DNA of 64,000 bases, taken from positions 496,001-560,000 of the forward strand of contig NZ_CP008802.1 of NCBI RefSeq assembly GCF_000724605.1. The letters run 5' to 3'. Positions 17,449 to 25,480 of this stretch are shown piece after piece. A model generated the notes under the pieces. It ran no database searches and was not told where the DNA came from. It was given only the letters and a program-made list of their open reading frames with translations. The stretch is from Actinotignum schaalii. Lineage in GTDB: Bacteria > Actinomycetota > Actinomycetes > Actinomycetales > Actinomycetaceae. Each line of letters opens with the position of its first letter. The stretch's first letter is position 1. The position numbers and the translations under genes were made by a program.

Positions 17449-18546
17449 ATGACGTTCACTATTAATCTGCGTGAAGACCAGTTCACCGAGGCACCGCGCT
17501 GCCTGGCCGAATCCCCCGAGTTTCGCGTGATCGCGCAGCGCTATCCTTCGGGTGTTGCCTCGCTCACCGTGCATAATTCGCGCGGATATATCGAGGTCCT
17601 TCCGTTTATGGGCGGCATCATCTGGGACGCCCAATTCGACGGGATCTCGCTGCGCATGAAAAATATGTTCAGCCAGCCGCGCCCCGCCCGCGAGATTTCG
17701 GATACGTACGGCTGTTTCGCTTTCCATTCCGGCTTGCTCGCGGCCGGTTGCCCGAGCCCGGACGATACTCACGTGCTGCACGGGGAGTTTTCTTGTGCGA
17801 CGATGGATGGCTCCTGGATCGAAATCGATGGTTGTGGGAACGACGGCGCTATTCGGCTCGCCTCCACCTATGAATACGCACGTGGATTTGGCGATCATTA
17901 CCGTGCCACGCCCACGGTTTCACTGGGCGCCGGGGCCACCGATGTCACTATCGGTATGGATGTGGAGAATCTTTCTCCCTGCCAGCCGATGCCGCTCCAG
18001 TACATGTGCCATATGAATTATGCCTTTGTGCCCGGCGGCGTCATGCGCCAGTCGCTCCCGGCGGGCAGTTTTCAATTGCGCCGCTCGATTCCCGCGCACG
18101 TCACGCCCACGCCGGAATGGATCGAGTTGAATAACCGGATTATCGCCGGTGACATTGATGCGGATTCCTTGGAAGGTGCGGAGAGCTTCAATCCGGAGAT
18201 CGTGTACTTCGCCGATGATCTGCCCCGCTACGGGCAGAACGTCCGTTTTGAGCTTGCTGCCCCTGAGGGACACGCTTTCTTCACAGAATTTTCGACGGCG
18301 CAATTCCCCGTGGCGACCCGGTGGATCCTCTGGACTTTAGACCAGCAGGTGGCTGCTTTTGTTCTTCCGGGAACCAGCAGGCCCGAAGGTTTCCTGGCCG
18401 CGAAGGAAGCCGGCACCCTCATCTGGGTGGAACCCGGCGGCATAAGGAGTTTCCGGGTCCATACTGGCCTGGTACCGGAAGGGCAGGCCACAGAGCTTTC
18501 TCATTCCCGCAGCGCGAAGAACGATACAGCAGAAGAGGCACACTAA
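17449..18546 (+). CDS. DUF4432/aldose-1-epimerase-like protein (DeoX-like)
   Basis: A protein of 365 residues with the galactose-mutarotase-like beta-sandwich pattern of the DUF4432 group: an opening GYIEVLPFMGGIIWDAQFDG, THVLHGEF with the conserved His, and MNYAFVPGG. It would interconvert anomers of the imported sugar or bind it. Salmonella and E. coli deoxyribose operons carry a comparable gene (deoX/deoM), supporting a role in deoxyribose use. Two adjacent ATGs occur; the second has the better distance to AAAGGAG. Its stop overlaps the next start (TAATG). Confidence 0.8.
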   Translation: MTFTINLREDQFTEAPRCLAESPEFRVIAQRYPSGVASLTVHNSRGYIEVLPFMGGIIWDAQFDGISLRMKNMFSQPRPAREISDTYGCFAFHSGLLAAGCPSPDDTHVLHGEFSCATMDGSWIEIDGCGNDGAIRLASTYEYARGFGDHYRATPTVSLGAGATDVTIGMDVENLSPCQPMPLQYMCHMNYAFVPGGVMRQSLPAGSFQLRRSIPAHVTPTPEWIELNNRIIAGDIDADSLEGAESFNPEIVYFADDLPRYGQNVRFELAAPEGHAFFTEFSTAQFPVATRWILWTLDQQVAAFVLPGTSRPEGFLAAKEAGTLIWVEPGGIRSFRVHTGLVPEGQATELSHSRSAKNDTAEEAH

Positions 18547-19454
18547 TGGATATCGCAGTAATCGGCTCGAACATGGTCGATCTTATTTCCTATATCAACC
18601 GCATGCCCGGCGACGGCGAAACCGTGGAGGCGCCCGATTTTGCGCTCGGCTGCGGCGGGAAGGGAGCCAATCAGGCAGTGGCTGCCGCACGCCTCGGTTC
18701 GGCGGTGCGGATGGTGACCCGGGTGGGTAACGACCTCTTTGCCGATAACACGGTTGCGAATTTCGAACGCAACGGGATTGATACCACCTATGTGCTGCGT
18801 ACTGCGGCAACTTCGGGGGTGGCTCCTATTTTCGTCAATCCGGATTCTCAGAATTCCATCATTATTGTGCAGGGTGCTAATTCCTTGCTGACTCCGGCCG
18901 ATATTGATGCCGCAGCGACGGAGATTTCCAGGTGCAAACTGATCGTTTTGCAGTTAGAGATTCCCCTGGAAACGGTCTATTACGCTATTGAATTCGGGGT
19001 GGAACACGGAATTGATGTGCTTCTCAACCCGGCGCCGGCTCAGCCGGATCTGCTGCTTTCCCGGGTGCGGGCCTGCACCTATTTCACACCTAATGAGAGT
19101 GAGCTCTCGCTACTCACCGGGATGCCGGTAGAAACTATTCCGGATGTTCGCAATGCCGCGCATACTTTGCTGGAGGCGGGGATGCGCAACGTTATTGTGA
19201 CGCTCGGCGGTAGGGGAGTGCTCTGGGTGGCCGATGGCGTGGACATGCTGCTGCCGGCAACACCGGTGGAGGCGGTGGATACCACCGGAGCGGGCGATGC
19301 CTTTATCGGGTGCTTCTCCCATTATGTGGTGGCCACCGGCGATATCGAGTATTCATTGCGGATGGCCAATCGGTACGCTGCCGATTCGGTAACGAAACGC
19401 GGCACCCAAACCTCCTACGCCAGCAAGGAGGAATTCGCTCTCCTGCACAGCTAG
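18546..19454 (+). CDS. PfkB-family sugar kinase, ribokinase/deoxyribokinase
   Basis: A 302-residue ribokinase-like protein. Diagnostic features are the N-terminal GSNMVDLISYINRMPGDGET, the sugar-binding GGKGANQAVAAARLG at about 37-51, and the ATP/anion-hole motif DTTGAGDAFIG with the catalytic Asp near residue 248. It phosphorylates the 5-hydroxyl of a pentose. Overlap with the preceding gene and co-occurrence with deoC and a FucP-like permease favour 2-deoxyribose (DeoK role), feeding deoxyribose-5-phosphate to the aldolase; plain ribose is the alternative. It is the last gene of the operon. Confidence 0.88.
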   Translation: MDIAVIGSNMVDLISYINRMPGDGETVEAPDFALGCGGKGANQAVAAARLGSAVRMVTRVGNDLFADNTVANFERNGIDTTYVLRTAATSGVAPIFVNPDSQNSIIIVQGANSLLTPADIDAAATEISRCKLIVLQLEIPLETVYYAIEFGVEHGIDVLLNPAPAQPDLLLSRVRACTYFTPNESELSLLTGMPVETIPDVRNAAHTLLEAGMRNVIVTLGGRGVLWVADGVDMLLPATPVEAVDTTGAGDAFIGCFSHYVVATGDIEYSLRMANRYAADSVTKRGTQTSYASKEEFALLHS

Positions 19455-19517
19455 ACGGCGGTAGGGGATGCGGACCCGCACTCTGTTATATCCCCGCGCG
19501 CTGAAAGGCGCGTAGAA

Positions 19518-19560
19518 AGTGGCGGCCAGGGGCTCTTTCGGGAGTTTCCTGGCCGCTACT
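19518..19560 (+). terminator. Hairpin after the deoxyribose operon
   Basis: A GC-rich stem with arms AGTGGCGGCCAGG and CCTGGCCGCTACT encloses a 17-base loop. It lacks a downstream T tract. A TATAGT hexamer at 19565-19570 may be the -10 element for the small-gene array that follows. Confidence 0.45.
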
Positions 19561-19622
19561 GCGCTATAGTGCCAATAAGAACAATGCCGCATACTGTACC
19601 GAGCCGTCCGTGAGGGGAAATA

Positions 19623-19997
19623 ATGGAGCGAGGCTGGCTTTTTCATCCCGAAGAGAAATATCAATTTCACCGCGTATGGGATTATGACAACCAGCATCCT
19701 GATGCGTTTTACGAGATCAGTTTTTCTAATGGGGAATGTTATCGGGCGGTCTACTTCACCTCGTTCGAAAGTGATAACGCCGGTGAACTCGACATCGAAA
19801 TGGACGATCCCCTCTACGACGAGTTCTTTGTAATGGATTTCGAGATTTTGGAAATTGTCCACGACGGCCCGCGCCGGTATAGCAATTTCCTCGCGGTTGA
19901 TTACCGGGACTTTCCGGAGAAAATTATCGACATCACGACCAAAACCGTGGTTTATCCTCCAAATTCAGCTCAGAATTCGGAGGATAGACATGAGTAA
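19623..19997 (+). CDS. Small acidic protein, copy 1 of a tandem triplet (unknown family)
   Basis: Not recognised. A protein of 124 residues without signal peptide or membrane segment, strongly acidic in the middle (FESDNAGELDIEMDDPLYDEFF at about 48-69). It shares with its two downstream paralogues an N-terminal HPEE, an aromatic strand-like region, the acidic core, VHDGPRR, VDYRDFPEKIIDIT and a closing VVYPP. Alternating hydrophobic strands suggest a small beta-rich, Sm/SH3-like fold, but this is only an impression. The ATG follows GAGGGGAAATA. Base composition looks lower in GC than its neighbours. Copy 1 is the most diverged of the three. Confidence 0.75.
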   Translation: MERGWLFHPEEKYQFHRVWDYDNQHPDAFYEISFSNGECYRAVYFTSFESDNAGELDIEMDDPLYDEFFVMDFEILEIVHDGPRRYSNFLAVDYRDFPEKIIDITTKTVVYPPNSAQNSEDRHE

Positions 19998-20056
19998 ACC
20001 ATTCCCTTCAAAGACGGGAGCTCATATTGTTTCTGCCGTGCCAAGGGAGGAATACC

Positions 20057-20434
20057 ATGCGTCCAAAAATTGACCATCCCGAAGAACACGTGCAGGCAGG
20101 TCATCTGGAGGAATACCACTGGAATCATCAAAATGCGCGCTACCACATCGCTTTTTCAGATGGTGAAGAATATATCGGTGTTTTCGATACAGCCTACGAA
20201 AGCGACAATGCCGGAGAGCTCGGGATAGAGATGGATAACCCCGAGTACGATGAGTTCTTCGTTGTTGATATCGAAATCCAAGAGATCCTGCACGATGGTC
20301 CCAGACGTCTCAACCAGTACCTTTCGCTCGACTACCGGGATTTTCCGGAAAAGATTATTGACATCACGACCAACACCGTGGTTTATCCGCCAAATTCGCC
20401 GAGTCGGGCAACGATACCTACTATCCAAAACTGA
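20057..20434 (+). CDS. Small acidic protein, copy 2 of the tandem triplet
   Basis: A 125-residue paralogue of the flanking genes, with the same layout: HPEE at the N-terminus, YESDNAGELGIEMDNPEYDEFF in the centre, ILHDGPRRLNQYLSLDYRDF near the end, then VVYPPNS. The ATG at 20057 follows GGGAGGA; an upstream ATG at 20027 would lie before the ribosome site. It shares a run of nearly 40 identical bases with copy 3 (encoding the HDGPRRLNQYLSL part) and another with copy 1 near its 3' end, so the array grew by duplication and probably exchanges sequence. No partner enzyme or toxin is adjacent. Confidence 0.75.
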   Translation: MRPKIDHPEEHVQAGHLEEYHWNHQNARYHIAFSDGEEYIGVFDTAYESDNAGELGIEMDNPEYDEFFVVDIEIQEILHDGPRRLNQYLSLDYRDFPEKIIDITTNTVVYPPNSPSRATIPTIQN

Positions 20435-20476
20435 GGCCCCCATCGCCCCCGCCACACCGAGAAAGAGGAACAATAA

Positions 20477-20842
20477 GTGACCGGCATCATCCATCCAGAG
20501 GAACGAGAGCAAGTAGATGTTCTTGAGGCATATTACTGGGATCATCCAGATGCCCAGTATCGCATCGTTTTCGCCGATGGTGAGGAATACATAGGAATTT
20601 TTTTCGCGGCATTCGAAAGTGATAATGCTGGCGAGCTTGAGATTGAGATGGATGATCCCCAATACGATGAATTCTTCGTCGTTGCGATTGAGATTGTAAG
20701 TATTGTTCACGATGGTCCCAGACGTCTCAACCAGTACCTTTCGCTTGATTACCGAGACTTCCCCAAAAAGATTATCGACATCACGAACGGTGTTGTGCTC
20801 TATCCACCTTCGCCGCATTCTCCGAGCAGTACCGTTCAATAA
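20477..20842 (+). CDS. Small acidic protein, copy 3 of the tandem triplet
   Basis: A 121-residue paralogue with a GTG start preceded by AAAGAGG. Order of elements: IIHPEE, YYWDHPDAQYRIVFADGEEY, FESDNAGELEIEMDDPQYDEFF, IVHDGPRRLNQYLSLDYRDF, then a Pro/Ser-rich tail. The acidic core is the most conserved part across the three copies, the tails the least. The three genes run in one direction with 40-60 base gaps, each with its own ribosome site, and end at a strong hairpin, so they are probably co-transcribed. Tandem small acidic proteins are common among immunity proteins, but no effector is visible. Confidence 0.75.
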   Translation: MTGIIHPEEREQVDVLEAYYWDHPDAQYRIVFADGEEYIGIFFAAFESDNAGELEIEMDDPQYDEFFVVAIEIVSIVHDGPRRLNQYLSLDYRDFPKKIIDITNGVVLYPPSPHSPSSTVQ

Positions 20843-20843
20843 C

Positions 20844-20900
20844 AATCCGCGGGGCCCGGCTACTCGTGACGAGCAGTACCGAACCCCGCGGATTATCTTT
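20844..20900 (+). terminator. Terminator after the small-gene array
   Basis: Arms AATCCGCGGGG (20844-20854) and CCCCGCGGATT (20884-20894) pair perfectly. The interior contains a second small hairpin (CTCGTGACGAG), and ATCTTT follows. It lies between convergent genes and may act on both strands. Confidence 0.7.
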
Positions 20901-20940
20901 GCGGTAGCGGTGAAAAACTACCGTGCGATGATGAGATTAT

Positions 20941-21630
20941 TTAGATATAGGAACCGTCTGGCTGCGGGAAGAAGCCCACGTGGCTGTAGAACACCGTGAA
21001 GGACAGGAAGATCCACAGCATGCCCACGCCCCAGGTCAGGATGGCGGCAATACGCGCCACCCACTTGCTATCCGGAACGAAGGGGGAGAGGATCGCCGAA
21101 ACCCCGGTACCCACGTACAGGAACATGACTAGCAGCGGCTCGATGAGCGATCCGGCCATGAGGCGCGCAACCGGCTCAATTTCCGGGGGACGCCACATAC
21201 CGAAGTGCATACCCGCGATACCGAAAAGCACCAGCCCGAAGCCACCGATAGCGGCAACGTAGAGGAGCGGACGCAGCGTGGCCACCAGATCGAGGGGGCG
21301 CACACCCTTATCCGCGAGCTTTTCAGCGCGCAGAATCGCAATACCGGCGATGAAGGTCAAAATCCCGTAGAAGGCGGCCGGCTCACCGAAGGTGATGTTA
21401 TCAACGGAGCAGCAGAAAGCGCCGTCGATCTGGGCCAGCGGCCAGGTCAGGGTCATATGGATACCGGTAATCCCGAGGAAGGCACCGGTAGCGACGAAAG
21501 TCCAGCCCCACCCGGCCAGGGTGCGGTGATTCGGGTTCGCAGCCACGCGGGCGAAAAGAACCACGAGCACCATAATCGCACCGGCAACGAGCGCCATGGT
21601 GGTGTTATACGTAATACCTTGCATGAGCAT
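20941..21630 (-). CDS. DUF981-like integral membrane protein
   Basis: A membrane protein of 229 residues with about six hydrophobic segments. It recalls the DUF981 family, whose function is unknown: GAFLGITGIHMTLTWPL, NITFGEPAAFYGI and FGIAGMHFGMWRPPEIEP stand out as conserved-looking polar-in-membrane motifs with His and Glu. The family name is from memory and not verified. AGGAGG precedes the ATG and overlaps the end of the small membrane-protein gene upstream, so the two form a pair that is probably translated together. Confidence 0.7.
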   Translation of the reverse strand: MLMQGITYNTTMALVAGAIMVLVVLFARVAANPNHRTLAGWGWTFVATGAFLGITGIHMTLTWPLAQIDGAFCCSVDNITFGEPAAFYGILTFIAGIAILRAEKLADKGVRPLDLVATLRPLLYVAAIGGFGLVLFGIAGMHFGMWRPPEIEPVARLMAGSLIEPLLVMFLYVGTGVSAILSPFVPDSKWVARIAAILTWGVGMLWIFLSFTVFYSHVGFFPQPDGSYI

Positions 21631-21636
21631 GGCCCG

Positions 21637-21888
21637 TTACCTCCTTTCCGAAAGCAGGAATTGGCGGATGGACATCAAGGCGATGGAAGCGGCAAAAGTG
21701 ATGCACCAGCTCAGGACGCCAAGATCCTGCCCGATACTTCCGCTTGCCGTGGCCCAGAAGACCAGCCCGATAACGAGTCCAAGCGCGAGGACAACCCAGG
21801 TGGCTTTAGCGAGGAGCGACGCCCACCTGGCAACCTTGTGCTCCTCTAGGTCAGTGGGGATGCCACTGAAATCTTGATGATTTTCCAT
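21637..21888 (-). CDS. Small membrane protein paired with the DUF981-like gene
   Basis: An 83-residue protein of unknown function: a polar 20-residue N-terminus, then two hydrophobic segments (about 30-48 and 56-75) and a short charged tail. Its stop codon lies within the ribosome binding site of the following gene, which indicates a two-gene operon. It is probably a partner or assembly factor of the DUF981-like protein, but nothing in the sequence proves that. Confidence 0.65.
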   Translation of the reverse strand: MENHQDFSGIPTDLEEHKVARWASLLAKATWVVLALGLVIGLVFWATASGSIGQDLGVLSWCITFAASIALMSIRQFLLSERR

Positions 21889-22124
21889 GTGTCAAGCATA
21901 ACTTAAATCGCCCAGACATTTATCAGCTTGCGTGGAGCATTTCTTCGGACAATAGTCCCATGTGACGCAAATCGCTGAAAACTCGCCATTTTTGCGAAAT
22001 TTTAGTTGTAGTACGACGACGCTGCGTGTCTCACCACCCGGAATGGACTCAGCAGCACGCCGGTACAGAAACCCGGTATAAGAAAACTCCCGAGATGCAC
22101 TGCCTTGGCATCCCGGGTGAAACG

Positions 22125-22198
<74 letters not shown>

Positions 22199-22353
22199 AA
22201 GCGATAAGAAAACTTAGCGCTATCCCCGCCCCGATAACATGATTTCTACATCAGGCCATCGCCACGTGGACCACATGAGATTACCTCAAACGAATAGAAA
22301 AAGACAAATCCCAGAAGGTGACATAGCCCGCTCTTCGCCCGGTGCTGCGATGA

Positions 22354-22419
22354 GTCCGACGCAGTGCCTCGATATGTCCGACGCAGCACCCCGATACGTC
22401 CGGCACAGTGCCGCAATAC
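22354..22419. repeat. Three contiguous imperfect 22-bp repeats upstream of garA
   Basis: The units begin at 22354, 22376 and 22398, each of the form GTCCGRCRCAGYRCC followed by a CAATA/CGATA ending, with no spacer between them. The 22-base period equals about two helical turns, so each unit faces the same side of the DNA, as in operator arrays. The region 22199-22527 contains no gene; a TTATAGGATTG stretch near 22460 may be part of the garA promoter. Confidence 0.6.
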
Positions 22420-22527
22420 CCCTAGAGCCGGATGACCTCACTAGAGTTATAGCCCCAAATCGTTATAGGATTGTTACCGATAAAGAGGCGCCGGAGGGAG
22501 TTCTCCAGGGCAGTGAAGGAGAGGCAT

Positions 22528-22977
22528 ATGGCTGAACAATTTGATCCGAGGTCGGCCGCACCCGCGCCCACAGAAACATCTCGCTTCACCGCTATTGGCG
22601 CGCAGCCCGATCAACCGGTAGCTGAACGCCATCTCAGCCCCCAAGAATGCACCGCCATTGATGCCCTCCCTGCCGGCTCGGCGCTCCTCATTGCACTATC
22701 CGGCCCGAATTCCGGGGCCCGGTTCCTCCTCGATGGGGAAGTGACGAATGCGGGGCGTTCCCCGCGCGCGGATATTTTCCTTGACGACGTTACCGTTTCC
22801 CGCAAACACGTACAGTTCTTCCGCCGTGGCGATACGTTCCACGTGCGTGATTCCGGCTCCCTCAATGGCACCTACGTTAATCGGGAACGGGTAGATGATG
22901 CCGTGCTCCGCACCGGTGATGAAATCCAAATCGGAAAATTCCGTTTGACCTTCTATGCTTCGCGAGCCGGTGCGTGA
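22528..22977 (+). CDS. garA: FHA-domain regulator GarA/OdhI
   Basis: A 149-residue protein with an unstructured N-terminus (about 1-45) and an FHA domain (about 60-145): GRSPRADIFLDDVTVSRKH, then SGSLNGTYVNRERVD and GDEIQIGKFRL. In mycobacteria and corynebacteria this protein, when unphosphorylated, inhibits 2-oxoglutarate dehydrogenase and glutamate dehydrogenase; phosphorylation by PknB/PknG of a Thr in an ETTS motif switches it off. Here the N-terminal tail has only TETSRF, a reduced form of that motif. The ATG follows AAGGAGAGG; the frame is open upstream but lacks a site. It is followed by the MerR gene ftsR as in other actinobacteria. Confidence 0.92.
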   Translation: MAEQFDPRSAAPAPTETSRFTAIGAQPDQPVAERHLSPQECTAIDALPAGSALLIALSGPNSGARFLLDGEVTNAGRSPRADIFLDDVTVSRKHVQFFRRGDTFHVRDSGSLNGTYVNRERVDDAVLRTGDEIQIGKFRLTFYASRAGA

Positions 22978-23782
22978 TACACCGGTGATATCTCGCGCTT
23001 CTACGGCCACTCCGGATTCTTCTTTCCCGCCCGCTTCCGCTGCGCGCCGCATGCGGGCGGATGGCAGCCCGAGCACCTGGCCCCATGACCTCAGCCACGA
23101 ACCAACCCTGCGCATCGGGGAAGTTCGCCGTGCCCTCACCGATGAATTCCCCATGCTCTCGGTTTCGAAGATCCGGCATTACGAATCCATCGACCTTATT
23201 TCTCCCTATCGCACCGCAACCAATCAGCGGCTGTTTTCCACCTCGGATACCGAACGTTTGCGTTTCATCCTGAGGGAACAGCGTGACCGTTTCCTGCCCC
23301 TCGACCAAATCCGGGAAGAGCTGCGCCAGCTCGATGAGGGCATCATTGAGGCACCGGGCCGCCCCGGGGGGATGCGCGCCGTCGCCGCACCGGAAGTGCG
23401 CCGCCCGAAACCGGGCGAACGTATCACCCAAGCCGAATTGGCCGATATGACCGGGGCTGCGCTGGGCACGATTGAAGAGCTGGTCACTGCGGGAATCCTC
23501 GCCACCGATGCGCGCGGGCGCCTATCCGCGCAATCGGCGGATATTGTGCGCTACTGCGTGATGCTGCTGGAAGGCGGCTATGACCTGCGCCAGATTCGCA
23601 GCGTCAAGAATTCCGCGCACGCCCAGGCCGTGATGATTACCACCCAATTGGCCACCGAGCTGGCGAAGAAAACCCCGGTTGCCTCCGAACGCGCCCTCAA
23701 TCAGGCCGCTGAGGATGGCACCACCATCGCCCGGCTTTACGGCGCTCTCCTCACGGAAAACGTCGAAGTGGAACTGCGCTAA
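22955..23782 (+). CDS. ftsR: MerR-family regulator FtsR (Rv1828 type)
   Basis: A protein of about 275 residues with a winged-helix MerR DNA-binding domain at about 52-120 (TLRIGEVRRAL, LSVSKIRHYESIDLISPYRTATNQR) and a long C-terminal helical region instead of a short dimerisation helix, as in Rv1828/FtsR, which controls ftsZ and cell division in corynebacteria. The start is uncertain: ATG 22955 overlaps garA by 23 bases, GTG 22970 overlaps its stop, and ATG 23051 would remove only the variable N-terminus; none has a clear ribosome site. Co-location with garA supports the identity. Confidence 0.82.
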   Translation: MLREPVRDTPVISRASTATPDSSFPPASAARRMRADGSPSTWPHDLSHEPTLRIGEVRRALTDEFPMLSVSKIRHYESIDLISPYRTATNQRLFSTSDTERLRFILREQRDRFLPLDQIREELRQLDEGIIEAPGRPGGMRAVAAPEVRRPKPGERITQAELADMTGAALGTIEELVTAGILATDARGRLSAQSADIVRYCVMLLEGGYDLRQIRSVKNSAHAQAVMITTQLATELAKKTPVASERALNQAAEDGTTIARLYGALLTENVEVELR

Positions 23783-23790
23783 ATCGCATC

Positions 23791-23826
23791 GCGCGCCGCC
23801 GGACAACACGTTGCGCGCCGCCGGAC
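23791..23826. repeat. Direct repeat of 14 bp after ftsR
   Basis: GCGCGCCGCCGGAC occurs at 23791-23804 and again at 23813-23826, a period of 22 bases. Its role is unknown; no hairpin with a T tract is seen here. The remaining spacer up to 24008 holds no gene. Confidence 0.5.
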
Positions 23827-24008
23827 GTCCCCGGTAAAACCTTCCACTTCGTGACCCTGAAAATGCAGCTCACGGCGCTATTTGCGCAAAAGTGAGCCAC
23901 GCCGGGCAGACAGCACCGCCCACCCAGGAGTAGGGTGGCAGTACAACTTCATATCAATTGAACCGAACCCAGGTCATGCTGGGCACCTCAACTAGCAGGA
24001 GACAATTA

Positions 24009-25427
24009 ATGTCAGGTTCTGTGGAAACCCAAGGTATCGACCTTGTTTCTCCCCGGGAAAGGTACGGTCGCCCCCGCGATCTTTTCTTCCTGTGGGCGGG
24101 CACAACCACTAATATTTTTACCGTGTCCTACGGCGCCATGCTGGTGCTGCTGTACGGACTTTCTTTCACCCAGGCGCTCGCCGTTATTGTGATCGGCAAC
24201 GTTATTGCCTATCCGCTTCTCGCGCTAACTTCCATCCAAGGGCCGCTCACCGGTACCACCACGATGACCATCTCGCGGGCATCACTCGGTACCCGCGGGG
24301 CTCGTATTAATGGAGTACTGTCCTGGCTTATGCTCATCGGCTTCGAAGCCGGAGGTCTCATTCTCGTCTACTACGCCTGTGAGGCACTCCTCGCCCGCGC
24401 GGGCATTGCCTTAGAGGGCGGCGGGCAGATTGCCGTCGTCGTTCTTCTTGCAGGGATTCAGCTTCTTCTTCCCCTTCTTGGCCACCGAATTCTCATGGCA
24501 GCGCAAAAATACGCAACCATGATTTTCACGGTGGCTTTTCTTGTGTTGGCGGCCCTCATTATTCCGCAGGCGGCGCCGGGTGCCTCGGCTGGCACCGATT
24601 CGCTTTTCACACTGATTTCCGCAACCTCGCTCGTTATTGTCTCGGGTGGGCTGTCCTGGGCGCCGAGCGGCGCGAATTTCTCCCGCTACCTGCCCGCCGA
24701 TTCTTCTCCGCTCGCGGTGGGAACCTGGGCGGCGTTGGGCGGGTTCATTCCCTACGTGTTGCTCCAAACCCTCGGCGCCGCAATGGCAACCGTGGTGGTT
24801 CCCGCGGAGGTGGAGCTGTCCAATCCGCTGGCTGTCCCGGCTATCCTCAGCCCGGCTTTCGCGGTGCCCTTCCTTATTCTGGTGATGGTCGGTTTGCTGC
24901 TCCAGAACGGCACTAACCTCTATTCCTCCGGCCTGAATTTGCAGACGGCCGGTATCCACGTGCCTCGCATGGTGATTGTGTGCATCGACAGCCTCATCTG
25001 CGTGGCCATCTGCATTTTCGCGATCCAGCAGGAAGCTTTTTACAGCCTCCTCAATGCTTTCGCGGCTTCGCTGAGTATCTGGCTGGCGCCGTGGGTGACC
25101 GTGTATCTGCTCGATTGGGTGGCGCGGCGCGGCACCTACCATCTTTCCGGCCTGGCCATTGAATCCCACGGCCCCTACTGGGGCAGTGGTGGGGTGCGCT
25201 GGTCCGGAATGGCCGCGCTGCTGGGCGGCATGCTCTGCTCCGCGCTCTTCACGAACTCCGGTTACTTGGTGGGTCCGCTCACCCGGCTCCTCGTGGACGT
25301 GCCCGCCGCAGCCCCCGATCTGTCCATTCCCGCCGGCGTGATCGCCACCACCCTCATCTACCTGGCCCTGCGGCCGGTGCGTGAACGTGAACGCGCAGCC
25401 CGCCGCGCCTTTATTACCGCTGCCTAA
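24009..25427 (+). CDS. NCS1-family purine/cytosine permease
   Basis: A membrane protein of 472 residues with about twelve hydrophobic segments, typical of nucleobase:cation symporter-1 proteins (CodB-like). The N-terminal RDLFFLWAGTTTNIFTVSYG and GPLTGTTTMTISRASLG match the region that binds nucleobase and cation in this family. The ATG follows AGGAGA; the frame is open a little further up without a site. It heads a three-gene unit with two purine deaminase-like enzymes, so adenine or a related amino-purine is the likely cargo rather than cytosine. Confidence 0.87.
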   Translation: MSGSVETQGIDLVSPRERYGRPRDLFFLWAGTTTNIFTVSYGAMLVLLYGLSFTQALAVIVIGNVIAYPLLALTSIQGPLTGTTTMTISRASLGTRGARINGVLSWLMLIGFEAGGLILVYYACEALLARAGIALEGGGQIAVVVLLAGIQLLLPLLGHRILMAAQKYATMIFTVAFLVLAALIIPQAAPGASAGTDSLFTLISATSLVIVSGGLSWAPSGANFSRYLPADSSPLAVGTWAALGGFIPYVLLQTLGAAMATVVVPAEVELSNPLAVPAILSPAFAVPFLILVMVGLLLQNGTNLYSSGLNLQTAGIHVPRMVIVCIDSLICVAICIFAIQQEAFYSLLNAFAASLSIWLAPWVTVYLLDWVARRGTYHLSGLAIESHGPYWGSGGVRWSGMAALLGGMLCSALFTNSGYLVGPLTRLLVDVPAAAPDLSIPAGVIATTLIYLALRPVRERERAARRAFITAA

Positions 25428-25480
25428 GGGCCGCGCAACAGCCACATCCGCCCCGACCCTCAAAATTTTTAGGAGAACCC

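Noticed and set aside
22354-22419. CRISPR-like array
   Set aside because: The three 22-bp units are contiguous with no spacers, there are no cas genes, and the units are imperfect.
24411-25463. Minus-strand open frame opposite the NCS1 permease
   Set aside because: The His/Gly/Arg-rich product is typical of antisense reading of a membrane-protein gene; no ribosome site.
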